A stretch of DNA of 64,000 nt, taken from contig NZ_MTSE01000014.1 of NCBI RefSeq assembly GCF_002154225.1, forward strand, positions 62,001 to 126,000, given 5' to 3'. This document shows, piece after piece, positions 42,593 through 52,119 of the stretch (position 1 is its first letter; every line of letters starts with the position of its first letter). The notes beneath the pieces are model-generated. The model was not told the origin of the DNA. It worked only from the letters and a program-made list of their open reading frames with translations, and did no database searches. Made by a program: the position numbers and the translations under genes. Origin of the DNA: Hymenobacter crusticola. Its GTDB lineage: Bacteria; Bacteroidota; Bacteroidia; Cytophagales; Hymenobacteraceae.

Positions 42593-45500
42593 ATGTCCTC
42601 TACCTTCCGCATCTACTCTTCTTCCGCCGGCTCCGGCAAAACGTACCAGCTCACCAAGGAATACCTGAAGCTAGCTTTGGGTGCGGAAGATCCGGCGTAT
42701 TTCAAAAGTATCCTAGCTATTACGTTCACCAACGATGCGGCCGGGGAGATGAAGGAGCGCATTATTGGAGCATTGCGCCGGTTTGCGTACCCAGAGGCCA
42801 CACAAGTGCAGGACGACCCACTGCTATGCGACATTGCAGAGGAATTGGCCGAAGACGGCCTACTCCCACGCCACGCCCAAACGCCTGAAGAAAAACAACA
42901 AGAGCTGCGACGACGGGCGGCAGCTACGTTTCGGCTGGTACTCTACCACTACGCCGATTTTGCCGTCAGCACCATCGATTCGTTTGTGCAGCGTATCGTG
43001 CAGGCGTTCACGCGGGAGCTAGGTCTGCCGGCTACGTTCGAGGTAGAGCTCGATAGTGATACGGTGCTGCAAAACGCTGTGGCTCTGTTACTCGACAAAG
43101 TAAACCGCGACCCAAACAGTAAGCTCCTCTCCCGCTCTCTGGCCGATTATGCTCTGAGTAAAGCCGACGAAGGCCGCAGCTGGAATAACCTCGCCGATGA
43201 GCTGGTGCAGTTTGGGCGCTTCCTGCTCTCGGAGCCGGTGCACGAGGCGGTGGCCCAGCTTCAGAAGATGTCGTTGCAGGACTATCGCCGCTTGCACGAG
43301 ACCCTAAAGAAGCGCAAAGAAGAGATAGAGCAGACGTTTCGGACCATAGCTGAACGGGCTCTAGGTGCTCTGGAGGCGGCTAACGTGACGGAAGCCGACC
43401 TCTACCAGGGAAAAAGCGGCATTATGGGCTACTTCACGAAGTGGGAGGAGCGCCTGCTGCCCGACAAGGATGCCAACAGCTACGTGCGCGCTACTATCGA
43501 ACAGGACAAATGGTACAGCGGCAAGGTAAAAACAGCTGCCGACAAGCAGCGCGTAGATGCCGTGAAGCCTGACGTAACAGAAGCATACCTTGAGCTAGAG
43601 ACCTTACGCACTACCCTTTTACCCGACTACCTGCTGGTGACGGGCATGCTGCCGTACCTCTTCCACGTATCGTTGCTGAGTGAGCTGAGCAAGTCGGTGG
43701 ACCTGCTTAGCCGGGAACGGGGCGTGGTACTCATTGCCGAGTTCAACCGCCGCATCGCCCAGATTGTATTACGCGAGCCGGTGCCGTTTCTGTACGAGCG
43801 CATGGGCGAGCGGTACCGCCACCTGCTCATCGACGAGTTTCAGGATACGTCGGTGCTACAATGGAACAACCTGCTGCCGCTGGTCGAAAACGCCGTTTCT
43901 AACGGCGGCTTATCCCTAGCCGTGGGCGACGCCAAACAAGCCATTTACCGGTGGCGCGGCGGCGAGATGGAGCAAATTCTACGTCTCTATCAGAATGAAA
44001 CGCAATATCTCTATGGCCGCGTGGCGGATGAAGAATTGCGGGAGTTGCTGGAAGGCCGCTACTTCACCCTAGATCAAGCGCTGGAGCCGGCCAACCTGAA
44101 CGTAAACTACCGCTCGGCAGCGGAGATCATCGGGTTCAATAATGACTTCTTTGGACAGGTGAGTCAGTCGCACCCGCAGCTGCCGCTGGTGCAAGGGATT
44201 TTTGATGAAGACTTTAAGCAGGAAGTACCTAGCACCCTTCTTGCGGCTTCCACTCCCAAAAATGGAGCTTCCACCGGCCACGTTGAGCTGCTCTTTACTG
44301 AAGATGACGCCCCAGCCCTTCGCTACGACCCAACTCTTGGTGTATATACCGAAGATCCTCTTCCTGGGCTACCCCCTACGCACGTTCTCGACTACGACGA
44401 AAGCACGCTTTACCTCACGCTGCAACTCGTGGAGCAGGCCGTGCACAACGGTTTCCGGCTGCAAGATATTGCTGTGCTGTGCCGGCGCCGCGACAGTAGC
44501 CGGCGCGTGGCAAAGTTTCTAAAGGAGCGCGGCTACACCATTATTTCGGCCGATTCGCTGTCGTTGGAGTTTGCAGAGGTGGTCAACCTGCTGGTGGCCG
44601 TGTTTCGGGTGCTCAATCAGCCCGCCGATACCCTGGCCCGCGCCGAGGCCCTGCTGCTGGTAGATAAAGTTGTGCGCCGCGTGGCTCCTGCCCCCGACCG
44701 CGCCCGTCGCATTGCCGAGCTAGCGAACGATGCCCTGGCCCTTCCCTTCTTCGATGAACTACGCGCCCTTGGCTACGACGTGCAAGAGCGCGAAACCGGT
44801 AACTTAGGTCTGTACGAACTCACTGAGCGCCTCATTGGCACCTTCGGGCTGCTGGGTCGCAATGCGGAAAGCGAATACCTTTTTCGCTTCCTCGACCTAA
44901 CCCTAGAGTACAGCCTGCGCTTCGGCAACAACCTCAACAACTTCCTCGCTTACTGGCAACAAAAGAAGAGCAACCTGAGCATCAACGCCCCTGCTGGCCG
45001 CGACGCTATTACCATCACGACCGTACACAAGGCCAAGGGCCTAGCTTACGGAGTAGTCATTGTGCCCTTTGCTGATTGGTCGCTGACGCCCTACCGCGGC
45101 ACCTTGCTGTGGGGCCGTTTGGCCGACGCGGAGAAGCCGATAGCAGAAATGCCTGCCGTGGCCGTCGTCAACCAGACGCAGGCGCTTACCCGCACGCCCT
45201 TGGCGGACCAATACACGGAGGAGTTGGAAAAAACCTTCCTGGAAGGCCTCAACATGCTCTACGTGGCCTTCACGCGCCCGCGCCACCGCCTCTACGTGAT
45301 CAGCCGACGACCGAAAGCGAGCAAAGTCACGAAAGAAATCGACGCCACAGCCGCCACGGAGCAAGCTAAGACGGTAGCGGAGCTGCTGCACCGTTACTTG
45401 TTGGCCACTGGCCAGTGGGACGATGAGCGCACGGCCTACATCTTAGCCGACGCCCGCAACAAAATTCCGGTTCTCAAAAGCCAGCAACAAGCCACCGGCA

Positions 45501-46042
45501 ACTGGCAGCTTACCAACCTAGCTAGCACGCCCTGGGAAGAGCGCCTGCGCCTACGTCGCCACGCCAACACCCTCTTCGACTTTAGCGACCAACAAGCCCA
45601 GGGCGAATGGAACCGCAAGCTCCACTACGCCCTGCGCCGCACCATCCTAGCTATTGAGGTTGATCGGGTGGCGGCGCAGCTGGTGTCGGAGGGGTTAGTG
45701 AGTTCCCGCGAACGAGCGGAACTGGTTGAGAAGCTGCACCAAGTAGTCGAAAATCCACACATGGCGCACTACTTCAGCCAAGCCGTGGAGGCCGAAACCG
45801 AGCGGGAAATTCTGGTGGGCGGCACCCGTCGCCAGGACTATAAACCCGACCGCATCATGTTCGAGCCGAATGTGGGCGAAGCGCCCGGCCGCGTTACGCT
45901 GCTCGATTTTAAAATTCCGCCGCCTGAGCAGCAGCACCGGCGGCAGTTGCAGCAATACGCGAACTTGTTTCGGCAGCTAGGGTATACGGATGTGCAGTGC
46001 GTGCTATACTATTTTGGAACAGAGGAAGTGATTACGTTCTAG
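42593..46042 (+). CDS. AddA/RecB-like UvrD-family helicase with C-terminal nuclease
   Basis: I start at ATG 42593 (MSSTFRIYSSSAGSGKTYQL), giving 1149 residues, as the 28 codons before it look non-coding. It is a superfamily 1A helicase: Walker A AGSGKT (12-17), ITFTNDAAGEMKERI, motif II LLIDEFQDTSVLQW, AVGDAKQAIYRWRGG, ITTVHKAKGLAY and LYVAFTRPRHRLYV. The C-terminus carries a PD-(D/E)XK nuclease with Asp1086 and DFK (Asp1105, Lys1107), so both activities are likely intact. These enzymes process double-strand DNA ends for recombination. The usual AddB-like partner is not next to it in this window. Confidence 0.93.
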   Translation: MSSTFRIYSSSAGSGKTYQLTKEYLKLALGAEDPAYFKSILAITFTNDAAGEMKERIIGALRRFAYPEATQVQDDPLLCDIAEELAEDGLLPRHAQTPEEKQQELRRRAAATFRLVLYHYADFAVSTIDSFVQRIVQAFTRELGLPATFEVELDSDTVLQNAVALLLDKVNRDPNSKLLSRSLADYALSKADEGRSWNNLADELVQFGRFLLSEPVHEAVAQLQKMSLQDYRRLHETLKKRKEEIEQTFRTIAERALGALEAANVTEADLYQGKSGIMGYFTKWEERLLPDKDANSYVRATIEQDKWYSGKVKTAADKQRVDAVKPDVTEAYLELETLRTTLLPDYLLVTGMLPYLFHVSLLSELSKSVDLLSRERGVVLIAEFNRRIAQIVLREPVPFLYERMGERYRHLLIDEFQDTSVLQWNNLLPLVENAVSNGGLSLAVGDAKQAIYRWRGGEMEQILRLYQNETQYLYGRVADEELRELLEGRYFTLDQALEPANLNVNYRSAAEIIGFNNDFFGQVSQSHPQLPLVQGIFDEDFKQEVPSTLLAASTPKNGASTGHVELLFTEDDAPALRYDPTLGVYTEDPLPGLPPTHVLDYDESTLYLTLQLVEQAVHNGFRLQDIAVLCRRRDSSRRVAKFLKERGYTIISADSLSLEFAEVVNLLVAVFRVLNQPADTLARAEALLLVDKVVRRVAPAPDRARRIAELANDALALPFFDELRALGYDVQERETGNLGLYELTERLIGTFGLLGRNAESEYLFRFLDLTLEYSLRFGNNLNNFLAYWQQKKSNLSINAPAGRDAITITTVHKAKGLAYGVVIVPFADWSLTPYRGTLLWGRLADAEKPIAEMPAVAVVNQTQALTRTPLADQYTEELEKTFLEGLNMLYVAFTRPRHRLYVISRRPKASKVTKEIDATAATEQAKTVAELLHRYLLATGQWDDERTAYILADARNKIPVLKSQQQATGNWQLTNLASTPWEERLRLRRHANTLFDFSDQQAQGEWNRKLHYALRRTILAIEVDRVAAQLVSEGLVSSRERAELVEKLHQVVENPHMAHYFSQAVEAETEREILVGGTRRQDYKPDRIMFEPNVGEAPGRVTLLDFKIPPPEQQHRRQLQQYANLFRQLGYTDVQCVLYYFGTEEVITF

Positions 46043-46301
46043 CCCGTTTGCGCTCGTATCCAAAAACAGAATCTGGTAGAGTTATCTCCCCATTTTGTTG
46101 AGCTGAGCTACCTAAGTGTCTCTACGCGCTCATAATCATTTGCTTCTATGGCAACTGGTTTTTGGTAGGAAGTCATCCGGTGGGGCCTTTGTAGTGGTAT
46201 GAACGCACATAACATCTAATTATCTTAGCCACATACTAACTTATTTAGAAAAAATAATACATTTACCGCTGCCAACGTCTTTGTTCACGTCACTTAAAAA
46301 C

Positions 46302-46306
46302 GGAGG
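46302..46306 (+). promoter_or_regulatory. Strong Shine-Dalgarno site before the MFS gene
   Basis: GGAGG lies 3 bases before the ATG at 46310. Clear Shine-Dalgarno sites are uncommon at the other starts in this window, and this one supports the chosen start. Confidence 0.5.
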
Positions 46307-46309
46307 ACT

Positions 46310-47563
46310 ATGTCTGATAAACGCCAGGCCGCGCTCGGCTTCATCTTCATCACGTTGTTGCTGGATGTCATTGGATTTGGCATCATCATTCCCGTCGTTC
46401 CGAAGCTCATTGGTCAGCTTACTGGGGAGGGCATGAGCGATGCCGCTAAGTACGGCGGCTGGTTGGGGTTTGCGTTTGCCAGCATGCAGTTTCTGTTTTC
46501 GCCGGTGCTCGGCAACCTGAGCGACCAGTACGGGCGGCGGCCGGTGCTGCTGTTTGCGCTTTTTGGCTTTGGGCTTGATTATCTGTTTGTCGCATTTGCG
46601 CCCACAGTGGCGTGGCTGTTCGTGGGACGCATTATTGCTGGCATCACGGGGGCTAGCTTCACGACGGCCTCGGCCTACATTGCAGACATCAGCACGCCGG
46701 AGAAACGGGCGCAGAACTTCGGGATGATTGGGGCGGCGTTTGGCCTAGGTTTCATCATTGGCCCTGTAATCGGTGGCTTGCTCGGGCAATTCGGGCCACG
46801 GGTCCCATTTCTGGCGGCGGCCGGGCTCACGCTCATTAACTGGCTCTATGGCTTCTTTATTCTGCCAGAATCGTTGCCGGTAGAGAACCGGCGCAAGTTC
46901 GATTGGAAGCGAGCCAACCCAGTGGGGTCTTTGCGGCAGTTGCAGCGCTACCCAGTTATCCTGGGTATGGTCGGTTCACTGGTGCTACTCTACATTGCGG
47001 CCCACGCGGTACAGAGCAATTGGTCGTATTTCGTGATGTACCGCTTTGGCTGGAGCGAGGCGTATGTGGGCTATTCGTTGGGTGTTATTGGTTTGCTCAC
47101 GGCGTTGGTGCAAGGCGTGCTGATTCGTTACCTTAATCCCAAGCTAGGCAACAAACGCTCTGTGCTCATCGGGTTTGCTCTATACGGGTTTGGCTTTCTG
47201 CTTTTTGCCTTTGCTTCCGAAGGGTGGATGATGTTTGTTTTCCTGATTCCGTACTGCCTAGGTGGCATTGCGGGACCAGCGCTACAGGGTATCATGGCGG
47301 GGCAGGTGCCACCAAACGCGCAGGGCGAGTTGCAGGGCGCGCTGACAAGCTTGGTTAGCCTCACGTCCATCATTGGGCCGCCACTGATGACCAATATCTT
47401 TTCCTTCTTCACCGGCCCGAAAGCACCCGTACATTTTCCTGGTGCGGCTTTCCTGACGGGCGCCATCCTGATTCTCATCAGCGTGGGGCTAGCCATGCGG
47501 TCGTTGGCCACCTATACGCAGCCAGTGGTCGGCGTGCCCGCAGATGCGGCACTAGCAGAATAA
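46310..47563 (+). CDS. MFS transporter, TCR/Tet family
   Basis: This encodes 417 residues with about twelve hydrophobic segments. The first loop motif is GNLSDQYGRRPVLLFALFGF (motif A, GxLxDxxGRR), and motif C-like IGAAFGLGFIIGPVIGG lies in helix 5, which marks drug/proton antiporters of the TetA group. The opening TLLLDVIGFGIIIPVVPKLI is typical of TCR/Tet-type annotations. It should export small molecules at the inner membrane, but tetracycline as substrate is not implied. It has no regulator next to it; followed by a REP-like hairpin. Confidence 0.92.
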   Translation: MSDKRQAALGFIFITLLLDVIGFGIIIPVVPKLIGQLTGEGMSDAAKYGGWLGFAFASMQFLFSPVLGNLSDQYGRRPVLLFALFGFGLDYLFVAFAPTVAWLFVGRIIAGITGASFTTASAYIADISTPEKRAQNFGMIGAAFGLGFIIGPVIGGLLGQFGPRVPFLAAAGLTLINWLYGFFILPESLPVENRRKFDWKRANPVGSLRQLQRYPVILGMVGSLVLLYIAAHAVQSNWSYFVMYRFGWSEAYVGYSLGVIGLLTALVQGVLIRYLNPKLGNKRSVLIGFALYGFGFLLFAFASEGWMMFVFLIPYCLGGIAGPALQGIMAGQVPPNAQGELQGALTSLVSLTSIIGPPLMTNIFSFFTGPKAPVHFPGAAFLTGAILILISVGLAMRSLATYTQPVVGVPADAALAE

Positions 47564-47592
47564 GCTATTTTTAAGTAAGGTTAGATTGGTCT

Positions 47593-47641
47593 TAAACCAG
47601 ACCGTTATGCTGAGTTAGTCGAAGCATGACGGTCTGGTTTA
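47593..47641. repeat. REP-like hairpin between convergent genes
   Basis: TAAACCAGACCGTTATGCT pairs with AGCATGACGGTCTGGTTTA (one G-T pair over 19 bases). The centre ATGCTGAGTTAGTCGAAGCAT is a word seen in many Bacteroidetes repeats. It may also terminate both convergent genes. Confidence 0.7.
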
Positions 47642-47653
47642 TCACTTCTCGAC

Positions 47654-48166
47654 CTAAGCTTCTTTCTTCTTACCTAGCAAATTCTTCACAGCTGCAACAG
47701 CCTCTGGCACAGCCAGTGCCACAGTAGCTATAGATACAACAGAGGCCGTCTGGCAATAGAAACACAAGGCTTTATTCTCTTTCCATTCTTCTTTAGCCAG
47801 CAGCAGGTTAGTAGCCACGTCGCCCAAGCTTTTGGCAAGCAGACTGATCGGCAAGGCAGGATTATCGACAGCACGATTTGCCCCACCGGCCGCAGCCAGG
47901 GCCGTGGTGATGCCGTAGGTGGAAATCATGCCTACCGCGTCGGGGGTATCGAGGCGCTTGTAGCCATAGTCGGAGGCGTCGACTTTATCCGAGTCGAAGG
48001 GCCCTACGGGCGGATCAGGCAGGTGGTGAATAATGCCGGTTTGGTACAGCGTCACGATCTGGCCGAGGGCTACCCCAAGCAGGGATAGGCCAATGATCCA
48101 GCGACGACGTTTCATGTTGGGGTCTTGGTTGTAGCGGAGCTCTTCGCTCAGTTGGGTCGGATTCAT
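47654..48166 (-). CDS. VKOR-like small membrane protein
   Basis: This encodes 170 residues. Hydrophobic segments lie at about 22-45, 79-94 and 138-155. A CxxC (Cys135, Cys138 in KALCFYCQTASVV) at the start of the last helix recalls the active site of vitamin K epoxide reductase family proteins, which reoxidise disulfide-forming enzymes through quinones. A second Cys pair normal for VKOR is not evident, so this may be a shortened relative. It is divergent from the molybdenum hydroxylase genes across about 135 bases. Confidence 0.65.
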   Translation of the reverse strand: MNPTQLSEELRYNQDPNMKRRRWIIGLSLLGVALGQIVTLYQTGIIHHLPDPPVGPFDSDKVDASDYGYKRLDTPDAVGMISTYGITTALAAAGGANRAVDNPALPISLLAKSLGDVATNLLLAKEEWKENKALCFYCQTASVVSIATVALAVPEAVAAVKNLLGKKKEA

Positions 48167-48300
48167 AGGAGTTGGTTGCGGGTGATGCTAGGTGGTACGT
48201 ACCCGCTGGCAGATTAGGTTGCGAAGCTCGGCGGCCGAGCTGCCTAGAAGCAGTATCCTTTTGCTAGCTTACGGAGTATGTTCTTCTAAACTCAACCGCG

Positions 48301-48768
48301 ATGGAAGCAGATCTCACCTTGCACGTCAATGGGCAGCCGCACGCCGTGCGCGTCGACCCGGCCACGCCGCTCCTTTACGTGCTGCGCAACCAATTGGCGC
48401 TCAACGGGCCCAAGTTCGGCTGCGGCCTCCAACAGTGCGGCGCCTGCATGGTGGTGCTCAACGGCAACCTGGCGTGGCCAAGCTGCCAGCTGCCCGTTTC
48501 GGAAGTATTGCACATGACCGTGACAACCCTAGAAGGCCTTACCCGCCCCGATGGCTCCTTGCATCCCTTGCAGCAGGCTTTTATCGACGAGCAAGTGCCG
48601 CAGTGTGGCTACTGCCTCAACGGTATGGTGATGTGCGGGGCGGCCTTGTTGGCCCAAGATGCGAAGCCCAACGAAGAAGAGATTCGCAATAGCCTCTACC
48701 GGGTACTGTGCCGGTGCAGCGTGCATAGTCGCGCTATCAAGGCCATTAAGCGGGCTTCAGAGGTGTAG
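48301..48768 (+). CDS. (2Fe-2S) small subunit of a molybdenum hydroxylase
   Basis: This encodes 155 residues. The plant-type ferredoxin half has Cys41, 46, 49 and 62 (FGCGLQQCGACMVVLNG), and the helical half has Cys102, 105, 137 and 139 (QCGYCLNGM, LCRCSVHSR), together holding two 2Fe-2S clusters. It passes electrons from the molybdenum subunit encoded downstream. This is the IorA/CoxS-type small subunit. The gap to the next gene is 78 bases, so one operon is likely. Confidence 0.95.
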   Translation: MEADLTLHVNGQPHAVRVDPATPLLYVLRNQLALNGPKFGCGLQQCGACMVVLNGNLAWPSCQLPVSEVLHMTVTTLEGLTRPDGSLHPLQQAFIDEQVPQCGYCLNGMVMCGAALLAQDAKPNEEEIRNSLYRVLCRCSVHSRAIKAIKRASEV

Positions 48769-48846
48769 CGCGACGCTCCTGTTGCACGACGTCTATCAAC
48801 TCCGCAACGACAATACCTATTCATCGATGCGCGTAGCTTCCGCTTC

Positions 48847-51108
48847 GTGCCACAACCTAGCTTCCTCGTGTTTTCTCTGCCTCCTACTTCCCGCCGTGAT
48901 TTTCTCAAGAACGCTGGCTGTCTGACTATTGGCTTTGCTCTGCTAGGCCTAGCTACCGAAGCTACCGGCGGTCCGCTGGCGGATGAATTACCTGGCAGCC
49001 TCCAAGACAATCCCCGCATTAATGCGTGGTTGGAGGTACTGAGCGACGGGCGGGTGCGGGTGCTCACCGGCAAGATCGAACTCGGCCAAGGCATCCGGAC
49101 AGCCGTGCAGCAAGTAGCGGCCGAGGAGTTGGATATGTCTCTGAATAAGGTAGAAGTAGCCCTTGCTGAAACCGACCGCACGCCCGACGAGCGCTACACC
49201 GCCGGCAGCGCCTCCATTGAGCAAAGCGCCATGTCGGTGCGCTACGCAGCGGCGGCGGCCCGGCAGAAGCTGCTGACGCTGGCGGCGCAGAAGCTAGGTA
49301 CCAAGCTTACGCAGCTGACCTTGGCCGACGGCCTCATTCAAACCAAGGACAAGAAGCGCCAGCTTACGTTCGCGCAAGTGCTGAACGGCGCCCAGCTCAC
49401 CGATGAGGTGCGCCTGCCCATCAAGCTTAAGCCCAAAAACCAGTACCGCTACGTTGGCAAGGCGGTGCACCGCCAAGAAATTGAGCGTATGGTGCGGGCC
49501 GAAGAATGGTACGTGCAGGATCTGCGGTTCCCGAACATGCTGCATGCCCGCGTGTTACGTCCCGCTAACTATGAGTCGAAGCTCGTGAAGCTCGACGAGG
49601 CCGAGCTCAAGCGCCTCGTGCCGGGCCTGTTGAAAGTGCACATTGATGGCAGTTTCGTGGGCTTATTGGCCGAGCAGGAATACCACGCCAAGTTAGCCCA
49701 GGACTACGCCAAGCTGCACGCCCAATGGACGCCCGGCCGCACCCTGCCCACTGGGCAGCCCCTCCCCGATTACTTGCGCAAGCTACCCAACACGCCTAAG
49801 CCAGTAGCCAACCAGGGCAGCTTCGACACGCCACCCGCGGCAGGCGCTACCACGCTGCAAGCCAGCTACTTCAAGCCCTACCTCATGCACGGCTCCATCG
49901 GGCCGAGTTGCGCGGTAGCGCTGTTCGACCAAGGCAAGTTGCACGTTTGGACGCACAGCCAGGGCGTGTACCCGCTACGCGAATCGCTGGCCGACTTGCT
50001 GAAGTTGCCCATGGAAACAATTCACGTGAAAGGCGTGCCCGGCTCGGGCTGCTACGGCCACAACGGCGCCGACGATGCCGCCGCCGACGCGGCCTTACTT
50101 GCCGTGGCCACCCCTGGCCGCCACGTGCGCGTGCAGTGGGCCCGCGAAGACGAGCACGCCTGGGAGCCCTACGGCAGCGCCATGGTCATCGACATCAGCG
50201 CCCGCCTCGACCCAAGTGGCCGCATCACCCACTGGCAGCAGCAGGTCTGGACTGATACGCACAGCTCCCGCCCTAACGGTCAGGCCGATAAGCTCCTGCC
50301 TACCCAATACCTAGCCCAGCCTCGGATGCCCAAGAACGACGGCGCCGCCGACTTTAGCGCCGGTGGTTACCGCAACGCCGAGCCGCTTTACGTGGTGCCG
50401 AATCTCAAAGTCGATGCGTATTTCTTTGAAGGTCCGTTGCGCGTGTCGGCCCTGCGGAGCCTAGGTGCCTACGCCAATGTATTTGCCATTGAGTCGTTTA
50501 TGGATGAGCTGGCCGAGAAAGCCAAGCAGGACCCGTGGGAGTTCCGGCTAGCGCACTTACAGGATGAGCGCGCCAAAGCGGTAGTGCGAAAAGCGCAGGA
50601 AATTGCAAGCCAACAACAGCTAGCTGAGGGCGAAGGCCTAGGTGGTGCGTTTGCCCAGTACAAAAACAAGGCGGCCTACGTGGCGGTAGTCGCCAAAGTG
50701 CGCATTAAGGAAGAAGGTACCGTGTACCGCCCCCAACTCTGGGCCGTTATCGACTCCGGCGAAGTCATCAACCTCGACGGCATCAAAAACCAAACGGAAG
50801 GGGGCCTCATTCAAGCCGCTAGCTGGACCACCACTGAAGAAGTAGTTTTCGATGCGCACGGCGTCCGCAGTCGGCAGTGGGAAAGCTACCCCATCTACCG
50901 CTTCGATGAAGTGCCTTACATCATGGGCGTGACGGTGCTTGACTACCCCAACAAGCCACCTCTTGGCGCCGGCGAAGCGGCCCAAGGTCCGACGGCCGCC
51001 GCGCTGGCCAATGCGGTGTACCGCGCCACGGGCAAGCGCGTGCGGGAGCTACCCCTACGCCCGGAGAAGCTGGTTGATGAACCAGAGCGTCGCCAACAAC
51101 CCGGCTAA
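48847..51108 (+). CDS. Molybdopterin-binding subunit, isoquinoline 1-oxidoreductase (IorB) type
   Basis: This encodes 753 residues from a GTG at 48847 (another GTG is at 48868). A twin-arginine motif TSRRDFLK (Arg16, Arg17) and hydrophobic run predict Tat export with cofactor already loaded. The two-part molybdenum domain follows: GKIELGQGIRTAVQQVAAEE, GVPGSGCYGHNGADDAAADA, and the C-terminal LGAGEAAQGPTAAALANAV whose Glu is the catalytic base. The enzyme hydroxylates aromatic heterocycles or aldehydes with water. Substrate not decided. No FAD subunit is present, as expected for the IorAB type. Confidence 0.93.
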   Translation: MPQPSFLVFSLPPTSRRDFLKNAGCLTIGFALLGLATEATGGPLADELPGSLQDNPRINAWLEVLSDGRVRVLTGKIELGQGIRTAVQQVAAEELDMSLNKVEVALAETDRTPDERYTAGSASIEQSAMSVRYAAAAARQKLLTLAAQKLGTKLTQLTLADGLIQTKDKKRQLTFAQVLNGAQLTDEVRLPIKLKPKNQYRYVGKAVHRQEIERMVRAEEWYVQDLRFPNMLHARVLRPANYESKLVKLDEAELKRLVPGLLKVHIDGSFVGLLAEQEYHAKLAQDYAKLHAQWTPGRTLPTGQPLPDYLRKLPNTPKPVANQGSFDTPPAAGATTLQASYFKPYLMHGSIGPSCAVALFDQGKLHVWTHSQGVYPLRESLADLLKLPMETIHVKGVPGSGCYGHNGADDAAADAALLAVATPGRHVRVQWAREDEHAWEPYGSAMVIDISARLDPSGRITHWQQQVWTDTHSSRPNGQADKLLPTQYLAQPRMPKNDGAADFSAGGYRNAEPLYVVPNLKVDAYFFEGPLRVSALRSLGAYANVFAIESFMDELAEKAKQDPWEFRLAHLQDERAKAVVRKAQEIASQQQLAEGEGLGGAFAQYKNKAAYVAVVAKVRIKEEGTVYRPQLWAVIDSGEVINLDGIKNQTEGGLIQAASWTTTEEVVFDAHGVRSRQWESYPIYRFDEVPYIMGVTVLDYPNKPPLGAGEAAQGPTAAALANAVYRATGKRVRELPLRPEKLVDEPERRQQPG

Positions 51109-51173
51109 GCTAGGCACTACAGGACAAATACTTATTTGTAAATCAGTGCATTATGCTACCTCATCGTACGGCG

Positions 51174-51977
51174 TTAGTGCTGAGCCGCGTTATTTTCGGC
51201 GTTGCTGTGCCATTGAATGGCGAAGTAGCCACACGGGGTAGTACCTGTGTTCGTAAAAGCGTGGGGCACATTCGACCGCAGCAGAATCACATCCCCGACG
51301 GTGGCTTTGTGTGAGGTTTTGTCAATGAGCATCTCGCCGCTGCCTTTCGTCATTAGGATGATTTCTTCGGTGCGGTGGGTGTGCGGCGGGTGGCTAGCTT
51401 TCCCCGGATTAAGCACCGTTGCGTGCACATCAAACCGCTTGAACATCGACGAGGGTTGGTCGAACACAGGACGCGTCTCGCCCTTGTCCGTCTTGGTCAT
51501 CTTGAACTTGCTCCAGTCCTTCACAAAAGAGCCTCCACCGGCTTGCCCGCGTTGGATATCTACGGGGTCTTTCGCCTTAAACTTTAGCACATAATACGTT
51601 ACGGGCGCTTTCGTCGTGTTTTTGAAGCTCTGCTTATCGCCCGCTACAATCAGCGCTAGCCCACCCGGACCTAGGGTCTTGGTCGAGTCTTTTACTGTGG
51701 CCGTCAGGGTGCCTTCTTTCACCACCACGAGTTCTTCCGCGTCGTTGTAGGCTTGCAACGGATGGTTCGTTTGCCCCGGCCCGAGCGTGGAAGTATGAAT
51801 AGCTAGCTCCGCCAGGTCGAGGGTGCTGCCTTTGGCTAGTTGCTGGCTTTCCCGCCCGCCATCCCTTTTCACCGCCTGGGCAGTGCCACTATAAACAGCG
51901 GAAGGCAACAATGTATCCGTCTGAAAGCCAAAGCCAAACACAACAAGAACTCCAACGGTAAGCAAAGGCGTTTTCAT
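51174..51977 (-). CDS. Exported two-domain cupin protein
   Basis: This encodes 267 residues with an N-terminal signal. The first cupin (about 50-135) keeps only part of the metal set (NHPLQAYNDAEELVVV). The second (about 180-265) has a full one: His199, His201, Glu205 in HPPHTHRTEEIIL and His239 in NVPHAF. The build resembles bicupin dioxygenases or ureidoglycine aminohydrolase-like proteins. Activity is unknown. It lies convergent to the molybdenum hydroxylase operon, so a shared pathway is possible but unproven. Confidence 0.85.
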   Translation of the reverse strand: MKTPLLTVGVLVVFGFGFQTDTLLPSAVYSGTAQAVKRDGGRESQQLAKGSTLDLAELAIHTSTLGPGQTNHPLQAYNDAEELVVVKEGTLTATVKDSTKTLGPGGLALIVAGDKQSFKNTTKAPVTYYVLKFKAKDPVDIQRGQAGGGSFVKDWSKFKMTKTDKGETRPVFDQPSSMFKRFDVHATVLNPGKASHPPHTHRTEEIILMTKGSGEMLIDKTSHKATVGDVILLRSNVPHAFTNTGTTPCGYFAIQWHSNAENNAAQH

Positions 51978-52040
51978 AGAAAAGTGGGGGAAGTCAACTG
52001 GGTGAGGGGAAGAAGATTTTACTTGTAGGAGAGTACTAAC

Positions 52041-52072
52041 ACGTCATTTAAGCGTAGCGAGGAGTCTCGCGG
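52041..52072. repeat. Partial REP-like element
   Basis: ACGTCATTTAAGCGTAGCGAGG leads into GCGAGGAGTCTCGC, a small dyad. The wording GTCATT...AGCG.AGCGAGGA matches the style of the other REP-like repeats here. It precedes the end of the oxidoreductase operon. Confidence 0.4.
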
Positions 52073-52119
52073 ACCGTTGCAAGAACGTCATATCTCCTGC
52101 TGGTCGACACGACGTTTTG

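Noticed and set aside
46310..47563. Tetracycline resistance gene
   Set aside because: It shares the TCR/Tet family pattern only; no TetR regulator or resistance context is present, so substrate is not claimed.
48192..48692. Plus-strand frame over the 2Fe-2S subunit gene
   Set aside because: The other frame carries all eight cluster cysteines; this one is Arg/Ala-rich and motif-free.
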